DNA from: Isoetes taiwanensis
Lineage: Eukaryota; Streptophyta; Lycopodiopsida; Isoetales; Isoetaceae
Direction: 5' to 3'
DNA length: 64,000 nucleotides
NCBI GenBank assembly: GCA_021234155.1
Contig: JAJEKV010000075.1
Span: forward strand, 3,875,720-3,939,719
Shown: positions 1 to 11,625 of the stretch, piece by piece
How the letters are laid out: each line of letters begins with the position of its first letter
How positions within the stretch are numbered: the first letter of the stretch is position 1
Position numbers and translations under genes: made by a program
Notes under the pieces: model-generated
Database searches by the model: none
What the model was told of the DNA's origin: nothing
Seen by the model: the letters and a program-made list of their open reading frames with translations, nothing else

Positions 1-293
1 CGGGCTTTAACTTTATATATAATCCTTCTGCAGTAACTTAGAAGTGAAATATTATAGGATACATCCCATCTATGGTTTGGTTATACTTGCTGGATCTGTA
101 AGCAATGATTTCTGCCACTGAAGATCCACTTCATGTCCTGGATTAATTAATATGATCTAACCTATTTTGCTTAAATACTTTCTCCCAACTGTGATTCAGG
201 TAACTAGATAGAGTCTGATCTATTTTGCACGAGTCTCTTCTTTGAAACTCTGCTAACTCGAGTCCTGTTTTTGTAAGATTATTGGTGCTTCAG

Positions 294-733
294 AATCAAG
301 AAAATGGTATGTAAGATTAGATATCCATCCCGATTTAGGTACCTGGCGTGTTGTCTTAGAGGCAACGTTGGTTGACCTGATGACCCATGGTCATGATGAC
401 CAAAGTTTACTCTCTATAACACATGAAAATCTCAGGGTTAGCTTACAATGTAGAATCCACCCATTCAGTTCCACGGGCAATGTATTTAGATTTGGCAAGC
501 TGACCATTGACGTAAGTGGTACAAGAGTTGTAAGTAAATCGTCCAGCCATGCTGTGGTTTCCTAGCAATGTAAGTACTTTGCAACATTTCAATTGGCAGG
601 AAATACTAAAATTTGATGTCATTTGCTATGTTCATTGTGCTTTCCAATTCCATGTTAATCAATACAAATATGATTTGGGCATATACACGTTAACATGCAA
701 TTACTTGCTTCCCACTTGCAGCTTACACTCTGA
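294..733 (+). CDS. Last two exons of an unrecognised gene
   Basis: A continuous reading frame runs from an acceptor (gcttcag) at 293 to a consensus donor (GAC|gtaagt) at 511. It encodes about 72 residues, beginning SRKWYVRLDIHPDLGTW and ending FGKLTID. After an intron, a second acceptor (cccacttgcag, ending at 721) gives the short end L-T-L-stop at 722-733. The phases agree (phase 0 across the intron). I do not recognise the family; the segment looks like a soluble beta-rich domain. The 5' part of the gene would lie left of the window. It could be a decayed fragment, because the last exon is only four codons and no transcript evidence is available. Confidence 0.4.
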
Positions 734-2245
734 TTGAAAGGCTTGAATTCTGCAACAACCATTTCCATGTTTTTCTCTGATTGTTTTCTGTCCAAGTTTA
801 AGTTGGAACCCACACAACAAGCAAGAACGCTCTCTTTTATCTTTGTGAATGGAAGGTTGCATCCAATTGTGTATTGTAGAGCACTTTAGTTGCTCTCAAA
901 GCTGACCTCATCTACTGTACCTTACTCAGGATGAAAGATATTGCTCAGATATGATCAGATGATTTGTGATGCACCTCTAATTCAACTGGGCAAATAGAAA
1001 AGTGACAATACAAACCAAGGTTCGTTTAGAACTGAAGTGATATACAAAAGTCAAATTAACATTAGGGTTCAAATCCAAGATGTGAATATGTTGTAATGAA
1101 ATTCTTGCAGCCAAACTCAACAACGCTGCTACAATTCATGTAAGAAAATATTACCTTGCTGGTACCATGTGCATGCTAAAATTTTATGTTCTAGAATGCT
1201 TCAAATAACTTGAAAGTCATAATTTGATGTGTTTTCTAAATAGAAGGCAAGTAAATTTAAGCACTGAAGATTGGACACATTTGAATGATAAGTTTATGCA
1301 TTGCAGTCACTGATACAACTGTTCTGCTCTTCCAACAAAATCTACACAATAGCTTAGACCAACACACTTGGCGATACAAGTTCTTATGCTTTGCATTGTT
1401 GGACACCTATATTCAACAGCCTTATAACATATAGTTGCTACGCCCCACAATCTTAGTGGAGCCTTTGTCAGGAGCACAAAAGTGTGCACATAATTGTTAG
1501 TGTGCTCTCAAAGTTGAATTTAAGTTATAATTGTTAAGTTATAATTGCTAGTGTGCTCTCAAAGTTGAATTTAATTCATCTCATCTAACATTCGAGTTCA
1601 ATGTTAAATACTGCGTACACAAAATCTATATACTGAATTTTATGTCAATCAATCTTAAGAAGTCCTAGAGCTCTATATATATATATATATCACATTTTCA
1701 GCGTCATATTGGAAGGATTGCATGGTTCAGTTTGGCAACTTTGGAGGCACGGTTTTGGTCTTCACTTGGGGGGAAAAAACAAAATAATCCATTCGAGAAA
1801 TATTGGGAGAAACAACTTAAATATTTAGCTTACAAATTATTAACATGTTTTAGATAGGATAGTTGTGGAAGTTTTATTGCAATTCTAGCTCTACCAAAAT
1901 GCAAATCACATGGCTTAGAACTTGGAGTGCAAGAATGAGTGGAAAAGTAACATCTTCTCTTTACGAAATTATATGTTTCAACCTATTGTATTAACTGTAT
2001 AACACTTCACATCGCATAGCCTTAATACTCAACTTTCAATAACATGCCCTCCAAAAACAAGAATTATTGTGCTATATAACTACACTCATCCATATCCAAC
2101 TATGAAACAATTCACATTGCATGGCCTTATTGTAGGACCCTTCAAAGCAAAAGTTATTATCCTATATAACTACACTCATCCATTTCCAACAATGCCTAAC
2201 ATCACATTGTTAGACACGTGCTCAACTATGGCAATTGGATAATGA
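734..2245. other. Non-coding stretch with small repeats
   Basis: AT-rich sequence with no convincing gene. It holds a (TA)8 tract at 1674-1690 and a 24-bp direct repeat (AGTGTGCTCTCAAAGTTGAA...) at 1499-1522 and 1550-1573. Two diverged copies of a roughly 100-bp unit lie near 1990-2195, both containing CTATATAACTACACTCATCC. Confidence 0.5.
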
Positions 2246-2411
2246 TCTATTATACTCTATGTCCACTCACTTATAATAAAAATGACAAACATCTTTCTAT
2301 ACCACAACATTTAAGTCCGCCCCACTTCAAGAACAACCTCCATCCCTAAACAAAAAGAACAACCAACATCAATTATTGCTAAAGCCCGGCAACGCCGGGC
2401 ACCATTACTAG
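2246..2411 (+). mobile_element. Mini-Helitron (non-autonomous)
   Basis: The 3' end has classic Helitron form: a 7-bp stem GCCCGGC/GCCGGGC with loop AAC (2384-2400), then 7 bases, then CTAG (2408-2411), followed by host T. A plausible 5' end starts TCTATTATACTC at 2246, directly after an A, so the insertion sits between A and T. The 166-bp element has no coding capacity and would depend on a RepHel helicase elsewhere. The 3' end is more certain than the 5' end. Confidence 0.55.
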
Positions 2412-3059
2412 TAGGAGTTAATACTTGAATTAAACCATACTTCTGTTTGATTAATATATTTTGAGAAGAAAATCTCAAAGATTCTATGCTATGCGCCCTT
2501 GTTTGGAATATCAATTATGTCAATTATCTAGATGTATGTCAATTATCCAGAGATTATGTCAATGACCTTTGTATATTGAGTCCGTTATGAGTATGTACGA
2601 GTCAGAATGCAGTTTATGAATTAAGATTCAATGGAAACAGAATGCCAAGATGGGCTTTATAACCATTGCAGAATTAAAATGTACCAGTATGTTTTCTGAA
2701 GTAACTCTCATTCTCGGCACTTTAGTGGACCATGTGACTGGTTCTATAATTGGCCAGCATTGCCACAAGCATATATGATGTAAAAAATGATTGATATTGA
2801 TGAATGGGTATACAAACACCTCCAGAGACAGTAAACATACAAAACGTACATATACAACTTGGCATTTCAAGTGAAGAATAAGAGCTTTTTGCAGAATTTC
2901 ACTCATTTTTTTTAAATCCTTTCTCCACTGCTGAGATATAACATTAGAGAGAGACCAGCCTATACCTTGATAACATATCTTCTAAGCAAGGCAACGCAAG
3001 AAAATTTAAAGTCAAAAACTATGATTGAAATATCTATTCATCTCCATCTACATGGTCAT
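2412..3059. other. Non-coding stretch
   Basis: No gene, repeat or RNA gene that I can support. Short ORFs here lack motifs and splice context. Confidence 0.4.
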
Positions 3060-4201
3060 TCAATCCATGTCCTCCAAATTCAGCATGCCGTCCATGTCCA
3101 CAAAGATCCCTCCACGCCCTCCACGTTCCTGTGATACACATGAGCAATCTTTGGTTGAATCATGTCTATTAGTAGTTCTGCAATCATTAGAACAGAAGAC
3201 ATCCGCCCTATAACTATGACAGTCTGGTGCACCTTATGCATTTATTGTTATTTCTATTCTTCCTATTTTTGCATGCAAAAAGGGTCAAGAAAATAAATCA
3301 TGAATAAAAAATGGGGACAAACATTTTTCATATATTCTTTCTCTAAAACATAAGCACATAATGCATTACTATGCACATCTGTTCAAAACACTTGTGGAAG
3401 GAAGAAAGACACTCATTGTGAGTCTATTGAGGCTAGAAGCTCACTCATCCTCCTCAATACTTTTCAGTTTTTTATACCCAAATGCTTGAGGCCTGCATTC
3501 ATTTTATTTTATTTTTTTTGAATATCTTTCAATGCTACACTAGGTCAGGCAACTAAAGGATGTCTTCTTTGTAACGTAGTATGCCAGTATCTCAAAGGAA
3601 TGCATCAGAAAAATTTACTATTTTGTTACTGCAATTTCGTAAATTGTTTAACATTGTTTTGCAACAATAGTTATTGTCATTCTTTAACAAATGAGATCTG
3701 AATACTTCTCCTTTTCTGAAACAAAGGGATGGAAAAGTACAAGAGAGAGAATGCATTAACGACCTAGGCAACCAGCCAAAACACATCGAATATAGTTAAC
3801 CACTTAACTGAATTTCTGGTCAGCAAACAACTTACAATAATTTAATAGGTTGTTCAATAAATTCAATATGATGTTCAATCTTGAAGCCTACGATTTGTAG
3901 CTTCATCGTGTAGAACGTTTTTCTATGCTACGCTTCCTGGCAGATAGCAGGATCAAAGACCTGGGTACCAATATAGTTGAAGCTACCAAATCTTTTAATG
4001 ATATTATGAGAGAAGGTTTTAGGAAAGAACTGCAAAGGAGGCAATGCAATGCAGGAATGCATTATGAAGAGCAATGAAAGCAATGAATTAAAACTTTGGA
4101 AAAAAATTTACATGTTTATCCATATTTGTTGAGCTACGATTCCGTCCATCACGACCTCCACGCCCACGAATTCGACCGCGCCCTCTAGCTCCTCGATCCA
4201 T
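3060..4201 (-). CDS. Possible RG-rich protein gene, exons incomplete
   Basis: Reading leftwards, an ATG at 4201 opens an exon encoding MDRGARGRGRIRGRGGRDGR and about ten more residues, ending at a possible donor (CAT|gtaaat). This RG/RGG composition is typical of RNA-binding tails. About 900 bp on, a second frame (3060-3230) encodes a Cys-rich stretch (DCHSY...CSNDC...DCSC), then ERGGRGG, and ends in a stop at 3060. The matching RGG style at both ends suggests one split gene. The middle exons cannot be assigned and no domain is recognised, so this may be a chance pairing of two short frames. Confidence 0.28.
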
Positions 4202-4903
4202 TTCTGCTCGTCAGCCAGTCTTAACTGGCGTTATTGTGAGCTGGTCGCGGTCACAATAATTTTTACCATTTCGTAGTATAGGTTAACAGTACAGTTAAAA
4301 TTATGTTAATAGCTTGTTAACTACGATGTCGAATGTGAAGAAGATTTGGTTAAAGTTTTTGGCTAAAAAAAACTAACCACGACTAACTAAATTATATAAT
4401 ATTATGTTAACTTAACTTATGGTGTGACGAACATTGTAGTTAAAAATGCTAACCTAACCTAACTTAACGGCGAGTCTAAATAGACCTTTACTCGGGGCTC
4501 AGTATTTTGGCGGAAATAACTATCGGCGAATGGAGTATCTAATTTTTGTAAGATCTCTGCAGCGCCGCAGAGAGAAGAGCCCAAAACAACCTGTGTATAC
4601 AACTAATGTATCTGCAAATAAATTACTTAAAGAAGCCACCTAGAAACGTTGATCGGTAAGGAACCATCGAAGAGCATGCATCCACCTATAATACAATTGC
4701 CTCAAGAAATGATATGCCGAGCAGCAACAACAATGGCAAATAGGAGCTGGAATCGTCTGTTACGAGGACAAATCAGCAGGCTTTGTCTTCTAGGCGATAC
4801 TTTTAAATTTGGGATTTCAAATTTTGAATTTGGGCAGGGTCCTTGAATTTCGGTGGAGATTTTAAAATTTAAAGGATTTTAAATTTGGGCCGATGGAGGG
4901 GTT
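4202..4903. other. Non-coding, AT-rich with simple motifs
   Basis: 4220-4480 is rich in GTTAACT-like words. 4800-4931 carries a run of AAATTTGGG(C) words (at least four). No gene is seen. Confidence 0.4.
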
Positions 4904-6134
4904 TCAAATTTGGGCGGGCATCTTTAAATTTACATCTACCTTACAGGTCTGCCAAATGTGCCATAGCTTCCACAGGCTCTGCCATACCCATCCCACCCTC
5001 CATTCCAGCTCTGCGGCCTCCATGTACTTATCCACGTAGTGGTGCTCGCTTGACCACCACTTGTCCAAGTCTGCATTCGACCTTGAAACCAGAACCAAAA
5101 TTATGTTGGCAAAACTTGGTGCCTTTGGCAGGCCAAGTCTACACTCATGTTCCAGCTCGTATATGGAATACAAGACCTTGTTACTGAAATTAATATCTGT
5201 TGCCCACGGTGAGATAACAGTTGTCTGATTGCACGGCATGCAAAAAATAAGGAAACTGAAAGTATCTAGCGATCATATCCAGATACGTCTTATACCACTG
5301 CTCAATGTCAGCTTTTTCATAAAATAGGATGGGGTCTTCGATCATATTCAGAGCAAATAGTGCCACAGGCCCATCCGCTAGTTCCAGACCACCGAACCCC
5401 TTGTGACCCAAGGTTACCAAGAAGGGAGGGGAGCTATCGTCTATCTTAAATGGCACCACCCCGAATCCAAGGTTCCGCTTCAGAAGTGATATAGCACATT
5501 CAGGAAAGGGGGCAGTTTTGACGCTACGTTTAAGCTTGGTGTTGATGTAGGATTGGCACAGCCAGTTCAACTCCTTCATGTCATCCTCATCAAGCACCAC
5601 CTTCTCCTTATAGTAATCAAAATCATGGCATGCATTAGATGCAACATTGTAGAATTCTGTGATGCCTTCTTCTAATGCACGCCGTCTCTTTAGGACTGTG
5701 GCATAATCCTTTGCGTCCTGCATTTTTGAACTCCTAGTCTTCCTTAGCAGGATTGTCCCATCCAGGATTTTGCCCTGTAGGTCAAGCGCTTCTTTGCCCG
5801 TGAGGTCCTGTATCCTTTTCATGAACTGCTTGTCGAACAACTTTGGGTCCGGCCTTGTTGGCAATTCTCCATTATTGTCCTTAAGCTTGTCTCTTGTCCA
5901 GAGAACCCAGATCTCAGTCCATTTTACCCCAACTGCCCCCACTGCTGAGAATGAGGTCATATTGGTCAGATAGAGATTCCCTGCCCTTTCTTGGTGTTCT
6001 CTTCTTTTTCTCATCTTTATCATCCTCCTCATAATCTTCTGGCCTTCTAGAAGAACATATCTGCATAGTTTCTCGAAGGTCTTCCACTTGTCTGAGGGAG
6101 CGCTGTTTCCTTTAGGCTGCTGAGAACAACCCAA
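4904..6134 (-). pseudogene. 3' part of a decayed, unrecognised gene
   Basis: A 314-codon open frame (6134 to 5190) continues, after one frameshift near 5230, into a second frame to 4904. The protein is mixed alpha/beta and rich in charged residues, with segments such as WTEIWVLWTRDKL, LDEDDMKELNWLCQSY and GLELADGPVALFALNMIED. I recognise no domain. It is probably the 3' portion of the same gene whose upstream pieces lie at 6975-8024 and 16099-16354, on the same strand and with similar decay. It may be a host gene or an ORF of an older transposon. Confidence 0.45.
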
Positions 6135-6260
6135 TGCCTTCCGCTGTTGCCGAGCGTGTATGATCTGGGTCAGGATACGAGCTGCAATGAATAAATGGAA
6201 CTATGTCAGAACAGTTATTTTAATAATCCATGGGAAGAGAACATACAGAGGGTTTAGGGC

Positions 6261-6693
6261 TTTCTCGACTCGCAAGTCGAGAAAGTCCCCCATTCCAAGG
6301 AAGCCCCTGCATAGCAGTAAATTTAAAATTCTGAGTATTCTCGACTCGCGAGTCAAGAATACCCGGAGGAAGACAAAAAATAGGGGGTGTAGGAGATTTC
6401 TCGACTCGCGAGTCGAGAAAGTCACCAACCGCAAGGAGGCCTCTGTAAAGCAGGAAATTATAAATTCTGGGTATTCTCGACTCGCCAGTCGAGAATACCC
6501 AGAGGAAGACAAAAAAAAGAGTGTGCGGGGCCTTTTCTCGACTTGCGAGTCGAGAAAGTCCTCAAGTGGAAGGAGGCCTCTGTATAGCAGCAAATTACAA
6601 ATTCTGGGTATTCTTGACTCGCAAGTCGAGAATACCCAGAGGAAGACAGAAAACAGAGGATGTGGGGTCTTTCTCGACTCGCGAGTCGAGAAT
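6261..6693. repeat. Higher-order dyad satellite, 136-137 bp unit
   Basis: Seven near-perfect palindromes built on CTCGACTCGCGAGTCGAG sit at 6261, 6337, 6397, 6474, 6534, 6611 and 6670. The spacing alternates between about 76 and 60 bp, so the true unit is about 137 bp with two dyads, one flanked by TTT/AAA and the other by TAT/ATA, in about 3.2 copies. It lies between coding remnants of the decayed - strand gene, perhaps in an intron. Frames translated through it (FSTRESRK-like) are artefacts of the repeat. Confidence 0.85.
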
Positions 6694-6974
6694 CGCTCTG
6701 GTGCAGGGACAATAATATACCTTATGTAGCTGGCACTTGCTGCTATTGTATTCTGACAGTGGCTAATGCTGGCGAGCTCGGTGGATAGTGTATCCACTAA
6801 GAGAAGTCTGCACTTCCGTTTGGAATACCGATATCCTTAATCCTCTGTGGGAGCTCCTTTGCTGTCTGCAGCACGTGGTGCTCTCACTGAATGCTAACCA
6901 TCCACAACCCAGAATCTCACATCTTTGCTCTTCAGGTCTTCCTCAATGCTCCATCTGAACAACTCACCTATAGC

Positions 6975-8024
6975 TCAGCTGAATGATGTAACGTCCGCAG
7001 GCATTGGATCCACAATAAGATGATGCACCATGAGGTTCAGAATCTCTAGCATGTGAGCTGGATTAAATTCCCTATGGTTGAAGAGGACCACATCGCCAGT
7101 GCAAACCTTCAACCTTCTTATGTCTAGCAGCAACTTGTGGCCAATCCCCATTGGATAAAACTGAGCCAGGCCCTCCATCTTTTGGCCCCCCCCCCCCTCC
7201 CCCTGCGACTTCTTTATTTGGTCATATGGATCCAAGAACTGGGAGTCTATCATTTCGTCATCTTCTGCATCGGAATCCTCTGGAGTGCTACAGTTTCCAC
7301 ACTTGCACTCTTCTCTGGACTTTTCTCGCTCTCAACAATATCCTTCGTAACTGTTGAATGCTTTAAAGTCTTAAGCACGTTGGATATAAAGTTCCCTGTG
7401 TTAAAGAGCTTCTCTCTCTCCCTGGAAATCTCCATTCCGAGCTCCCTTTTAATGTCAGCATTCCGGCCTCCTTCATCCCTTCCAAATCCTTCCAGCTCAA
7501 GTTCTGGCAATTTAGAGGCGCCGACCTTTTTGTCAGTCCCCTTGGCCTTGCTCATCGATGTACAAGAATAGTTGGAGATAGACAATTTCAAGGTGTGGTA
7601 AAATTTACCCTTCAACACGTCTTCCACATACAAAGTAAGATGTCTTGTATCTGGTGCAGCAACCGAGAGGACCACACCGACCTTCTTATACTTGTCGCCA
7701 GAACCTTTTTTATCCCTTTGCCAAAGAAACAGATCTTTCTGTTTCCCACAAGATGTTACTTCGACATACCACCAGCAATCTGCAGGGGTTTCCAGCAGCT
7801 CTGTCTCCAATCCTTCAAGAACGAGGAATGGAGTTCTACCCGTGATGACGAGTGTCTCTGCTGTAAATGCTGCAAGGCTAAAATATCGTCAGAAGAGGTA
7901 GATGAATCGAATCAAAATTGAGAGCTTATCGGGAGGCATGGTCTTTCTTATCTTCGTTCCACTAGAACCCGCTCTGATCCGGCGCCCCGCTTCTTTGTTG
8001 GAGTCGTCATGTCTTGATGCTGAC
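6975..8024 (-). pseudogene. Middle part of the decayed unrecognised gene
   Basis: Reading leftwards from the hAT junction at 8024, the frame runs RHDDSNKEAGRRIRAG..., meets an in-frame TGA near 7900, then continues TAETLVITGRTPFLVLEG and ADCWWYVEVTSCGKQKDLF through 7810-7260. A frameshift near 7250 links the acidic frame CGNCSTPEDSDAEDDEMIDS to DPYDQIKKSQGEGG and VVLFNHREFNPAHMLEIL, ending near 6975. At least one stop and two frameshifts make it a pseudogene unless introns are missed. No domain is recognised. The frame is open across the hAT insertion point (see 16099-16354). Confidence 0.45.
8017..8024. repeat. hAT target-site duplication, left copy
   Basis: ATGCTGAC, identical to 16099-16106. 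Eight bases is the hallmark duplication length of hAT elements. Confidence 0.85.
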
Positions 8025-8167
8025 CAGGGAAAAAATTAAGCATACTGTAGTTTTTTTATGTAAAAACATTTGGCTATTTTCTAAAATCTTAACATTTTTT
8101 ATGATGTATGTTTGGCTAAAGTTATGGATACATTCACACTTATTTTTACTTGAAGATGGCTAAACTT

Positions 8168-11100
8168 GTTGGACCGCTTCTACTTGGTAAGCCGATCTGC
8201 ACCGTTTTTAGATAAGCATTTCGTTGAAGGGCAACATGGTTTCACACAGTCAGACCACATTCCCTAGATGCTGGAAATTGATGGAGCATTGCATTTGCCA
8301 AAGAGAGGTGGCTCTACGCCTTTTAAATTTAATGCTAGCTACTTAAATAAATCAGAATTCTGCTTGCCTTTTAAAGAATTCCTCGGCACCTTGCCCAAAA
8401 TTAGCTCATCTCAAAGTATGCATAGCTGGGCCCAGAAGCTCAAAGACATGAAGGTTTGGATTAAGCAATGGGGCAGCGAGAGAGTTCAAAAGTTCAAACA
8501 AGCCAAAATGGAGCTTTTCAACAAGATCAGGGAGGTGAGATCAAATCTTATGAGTAATCCCTTGGATGCCACTCTACAAGATCATGAAGCAGACCTTGTA
8601 GGTAAAATTAAATCAATAGAAGAAAATGAGGCAAGAGGAGCTGCTGTGCACAGCAAAGCAAAATGGCATGATAATATGGACAATGAGAGCTCAAAGGTAT
8701 TCTTCCAGAGAACGGAGTTGTGGAAAATGGGATCAATATTCTTAAGCTCCCCAATAACATTCACACCAAGGAACCGTCAGAAATAAGAAGGCACTTTCTG
8801 GACAGTTACTCAAAGCTCTTTTCTCAGGATGGTATCCCAAATGACTATGAGGAAGCAATGGACTGTTGTCTTCAGGTTCTCAATAAATCAATAAATTCTT
8901 ATGACAATGGCCTTCTATGCAGGCAAATTACCAAAGAGGAAATTCTGATAACTCTCAAATCCATGGCACACGGCAAGTCTCCAGGACCGGATGGGTTCCC
9001 TCCCGAATTCTTCCTTGAATTTTGGGATGATCTTGGGGAGGACTTCCTTCATGTTTTAAGAGGGATTTGGCAGCATGAGAGCCTCCATCATGCTCTCTCC
9101 ACTGGTTTCATTGCACTTATTCCAAAGGTTGACAAGCCGGAAGCAATTGAAGAGTGGCGTTCTAGAAGAAGTATTTTAGCCAACTACCTCTCGGCCTACG
9201 AAGGACTTCATTGGGCAGAACAGAGCAAGCAAAAATGTATCATGATGAAGCTCGATTTTAAACGAGCCTTTGACACGGTCCGATGGGATGCTATTCGCAA
9301 GATAATGGGCAAGTTTGGGTTTGCCAACAAATTTATTGAGGTTGTCATGGGCCTCAACAAATCAGCCACTGCCTCCATCTTGATAAATGGCAGTCCATCT
9401 CAGCTCTTTGATTTAAGAAAGGGGGTTAGACAAGGGTGCCCCTTGGCCACCTATATCTTCATCCTTTTGACTAATGCGCTCACACTCCTAATCAAGAGTA
9501 AGATGCAAGCAGGTGAGATACAGGGCATCAGCATGCCAACCCAAGGATCTAAGCAGCTTTGTATCCAACAATTTGCCGACGATACCTTTTTCTTCTTGAA
9601 TTATGAGAATGGAAGCATTGCAAACTGCCTTGCAGCAATTCAGACTTTCAGCACGGTAACAGGTGTGAAATTAAATCCAAAAAAGAGCTCCATCTTATGG
9701 CCTCACGAGTTCCAGCCTCCCCCTCTTATTGCCAATCTTGGATATAAAATTATTAGAAAAGGCGAGCTCACCAAACTGCTTGGGCTGCCCTAGCTATGGG
9801 AGCCCTTCCGCAAGGCACTTGGGCAACTGTTCTTGACAAGCTGAAAAAGAGAATCAATATTTGGTCATGTAAAGGTCTCTCAACTGCTGGCAGAATCACC
9901 AAAGCCAACAGTGTACTTAGCAGCTCACTTGCTTACCTCTCTTCTATTCTTTTAGCTCCTAAATATGTGTATCAAAGTATGCAGCAGTTCATACGGTCCT
10001 TTGTTTGGCAAGGCGCAGCAAAGATTGCATGGTCCGAAGTTTGTAAACCAAGAGCTTATGGGGGACTTGGAGGTAGAGACTTGCATAAACACTCTCAAGC
10101 TCTGGTCGGGAAACTCGTTTGGAATGCTCTCAATGGTGAGGTATCCTTTGGCTCTGATTTTATAAGACATTGGCTTAGTAAGGCCAACCCAGTGTCCAAA
10201 CCCTCTCTAAGTCTCTCTACTGTATCAGCATGCTATATTGATTTTAAGATAGGCTCAGGCACTTCGCAAGTAATGTGCAGGGTGCTGGAAGCATGGCAGG
10301 ATGTGAAGGACTGTTTCAAACCTGCCCAAGCCCCATGGGAAGCTGGCAGCTTGCCCATCTTTTGGAGCCCCATGACTAGTTATCAAGAGGACTGTCCCCT
10401 TGCGCTTATGCACCCCAGGATATGTAGAAAATTGGGAAGCGGCTGGCTTTATGTATCTAAGTCATCTTTGGGACCCTGACCGTGCAAAATGGTGGTCCTG
10501 GACCAGGCTCAAGAAAGCTATTGCAGGCACCAGCTCCGACAAAATGGTCTACAGGAAGATTATGCAGCAAGTTAATGGCCTTTCGGGAACTAGTGGTAGT
10601 GAGGAGATCTGGCTCCTAAATAACAAGGCATCTTACTCAGTCAGGGGGATTTACCAAGCTTTGCTTGACGATCTGCTACCGTGTGTGGCAAGTCACACAA
10701 CTCTCACAAGCTTGGACCTAGCAAAGCAGTTCAAGAAATGTTGGTCTTCATATTGTACCAAGAAAGTACAGTTATTCATGTGGCTCAGTTGGCGCGACGG
10801 TCTCGCTACTATGTCTTGGCTGCTACAGAGAAAAATTCTGCGCAACACTAACTGCCCTCTTCAATGTGGTGGGGCTGAAACTATTGAACACATGTTCTTC
10901 TGCCCGAGAATCAGAGCCTTCTGGGATTGGGTAATTCCCTTGATTCACCTTGATGCATCACAACTTCAATGGCCAGGAATTGCAATGTTGCAGACCGATA
11001 AACTTGGCTACTCCCTCATTTGCATTGCCTTATGGGCAGTATGGAAACACAGGTGCTCAGTGGCCCTTGGCGAGCAGAGAATATCCATTGGCATGATAAA

Positions 11101-11409
11101 GAGCTCATTCAACCAAGCGGTAGCTCTAATGGCCATTGCCCACATTCGGAAGATGGGACATGCCTACGATAAAGCTATGGATAGGATTGACACGGTTCAA
11201 GGCTTCCTTCACTTCTTCAAGTGTTCTTGGGCCAAGGATGGAGATTGCTGAACCATATACATGTAAGAGAGCCTATTTTTGGCCCCATATGAGAGCAAGC
11301 CTTGCTCATGCCCCTAGGGGGCTTTTCCGTTCCATTTTTTTACTCTACTTTGTGTATTTCCTTTTCTTTATTTAATATAATTTAGCCTTGCCTTCAAAAA
11401 AAAAAAAAG
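8168..11409 (+). mobile_element. 5'-truncated L1-type LINE
   Basis: The 13-bp sequence GATGGCTAAACTT occurs at 8155-8167 and again at 11410-11422, just after a 13-A tail (11396-11408). This is a target-site duplication plus poly-A, the signature of target-primed reverse transcription. The element starts inside the endonuclease domain, keeping only its last motif (QSDHIP at about 8250-8267), so it was dead on arrival. It landed inside the hAT element and is therefore younger than the hAT insertion. Confidence 0.88.
8238..11251 (+). pseudogene. LINE ORF2 remnant: reverse transcriptase and zf-RVT
   Basis: Frames at 8268-8786, 8720-9793, 9796-10479 and 10400-11251 form one interrupted ORF2. In order: the endonuclease end (SDHIP), a linker region, RT fingers (KSPGPDGFPPEFF), RT motif A (KLDFKRAFDTV), motif B (RQGCPLATYIF), the catalytic FADD motif (9572-9583), then the thumb/connection region (GLSTAGRITKANSV). 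The C-terminal zf-RVT domain has KCWSSYCTKKVQLFMWLSW and a C-x3-C...H-x4-C zinc knuckle around HMFFCP. Between FIALIPKVDKPEAIEEWR and SRRSILANYL, the usual segment of about 50 residues (the RPISL block) is missing. That deletion, a stop at 9793 and several frameshifts make it non-functional. Confidence 0.88.
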
Positions 11410-11625
11410 GATGGCTAAACTTTTAATTTAATTACGCCTTTAAAATTTTATTTGGCTATTTTTTCTAAGCAAAAAATCAAGTAAATTAAAACTTTTATGT
11501 GGCTATTTCATAAAGCAAAATTTCACAATATGTAATTGTAATCATGTCATGTAGTGTAAACATGTAACAATAATCAAGTAACATATGCCATAAGAAAAAT
11601 GTTCTAAACCAGGCTAAGACATAGC

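Noticed and set aside
3925-4077. 50-codon + strand frame (MLRFLADSRIKDLGTNIVEA...)
   Set aside because: The composition is protein-like, but there is no splice context or recognised motif, and a - strand exon reading of the same DNA is equally possible.
6261-6693. Regularly spaced short palindromes resembling a CRISPR array
   Set aside because: The spacing alternates and spacers are themselves repeated, no cas genes are present, and the DNA is eukaryotic. It is a higher-order satellite.
6160-6797. Long overlapping ORFs on both strands through the dyad array
   Set aside because: Translation of palindromic repeats keeps frames open on both strands (STRESRK-like peptides). No protein gene is supported.
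7137-7571. + strand ORFs of 144 and 68 codons
   Set aside because: They are antisense to the acidic and Lys-rich frames of the decayed - strand gene and contain a poly-Pro run from a C-tract (7188-7202).
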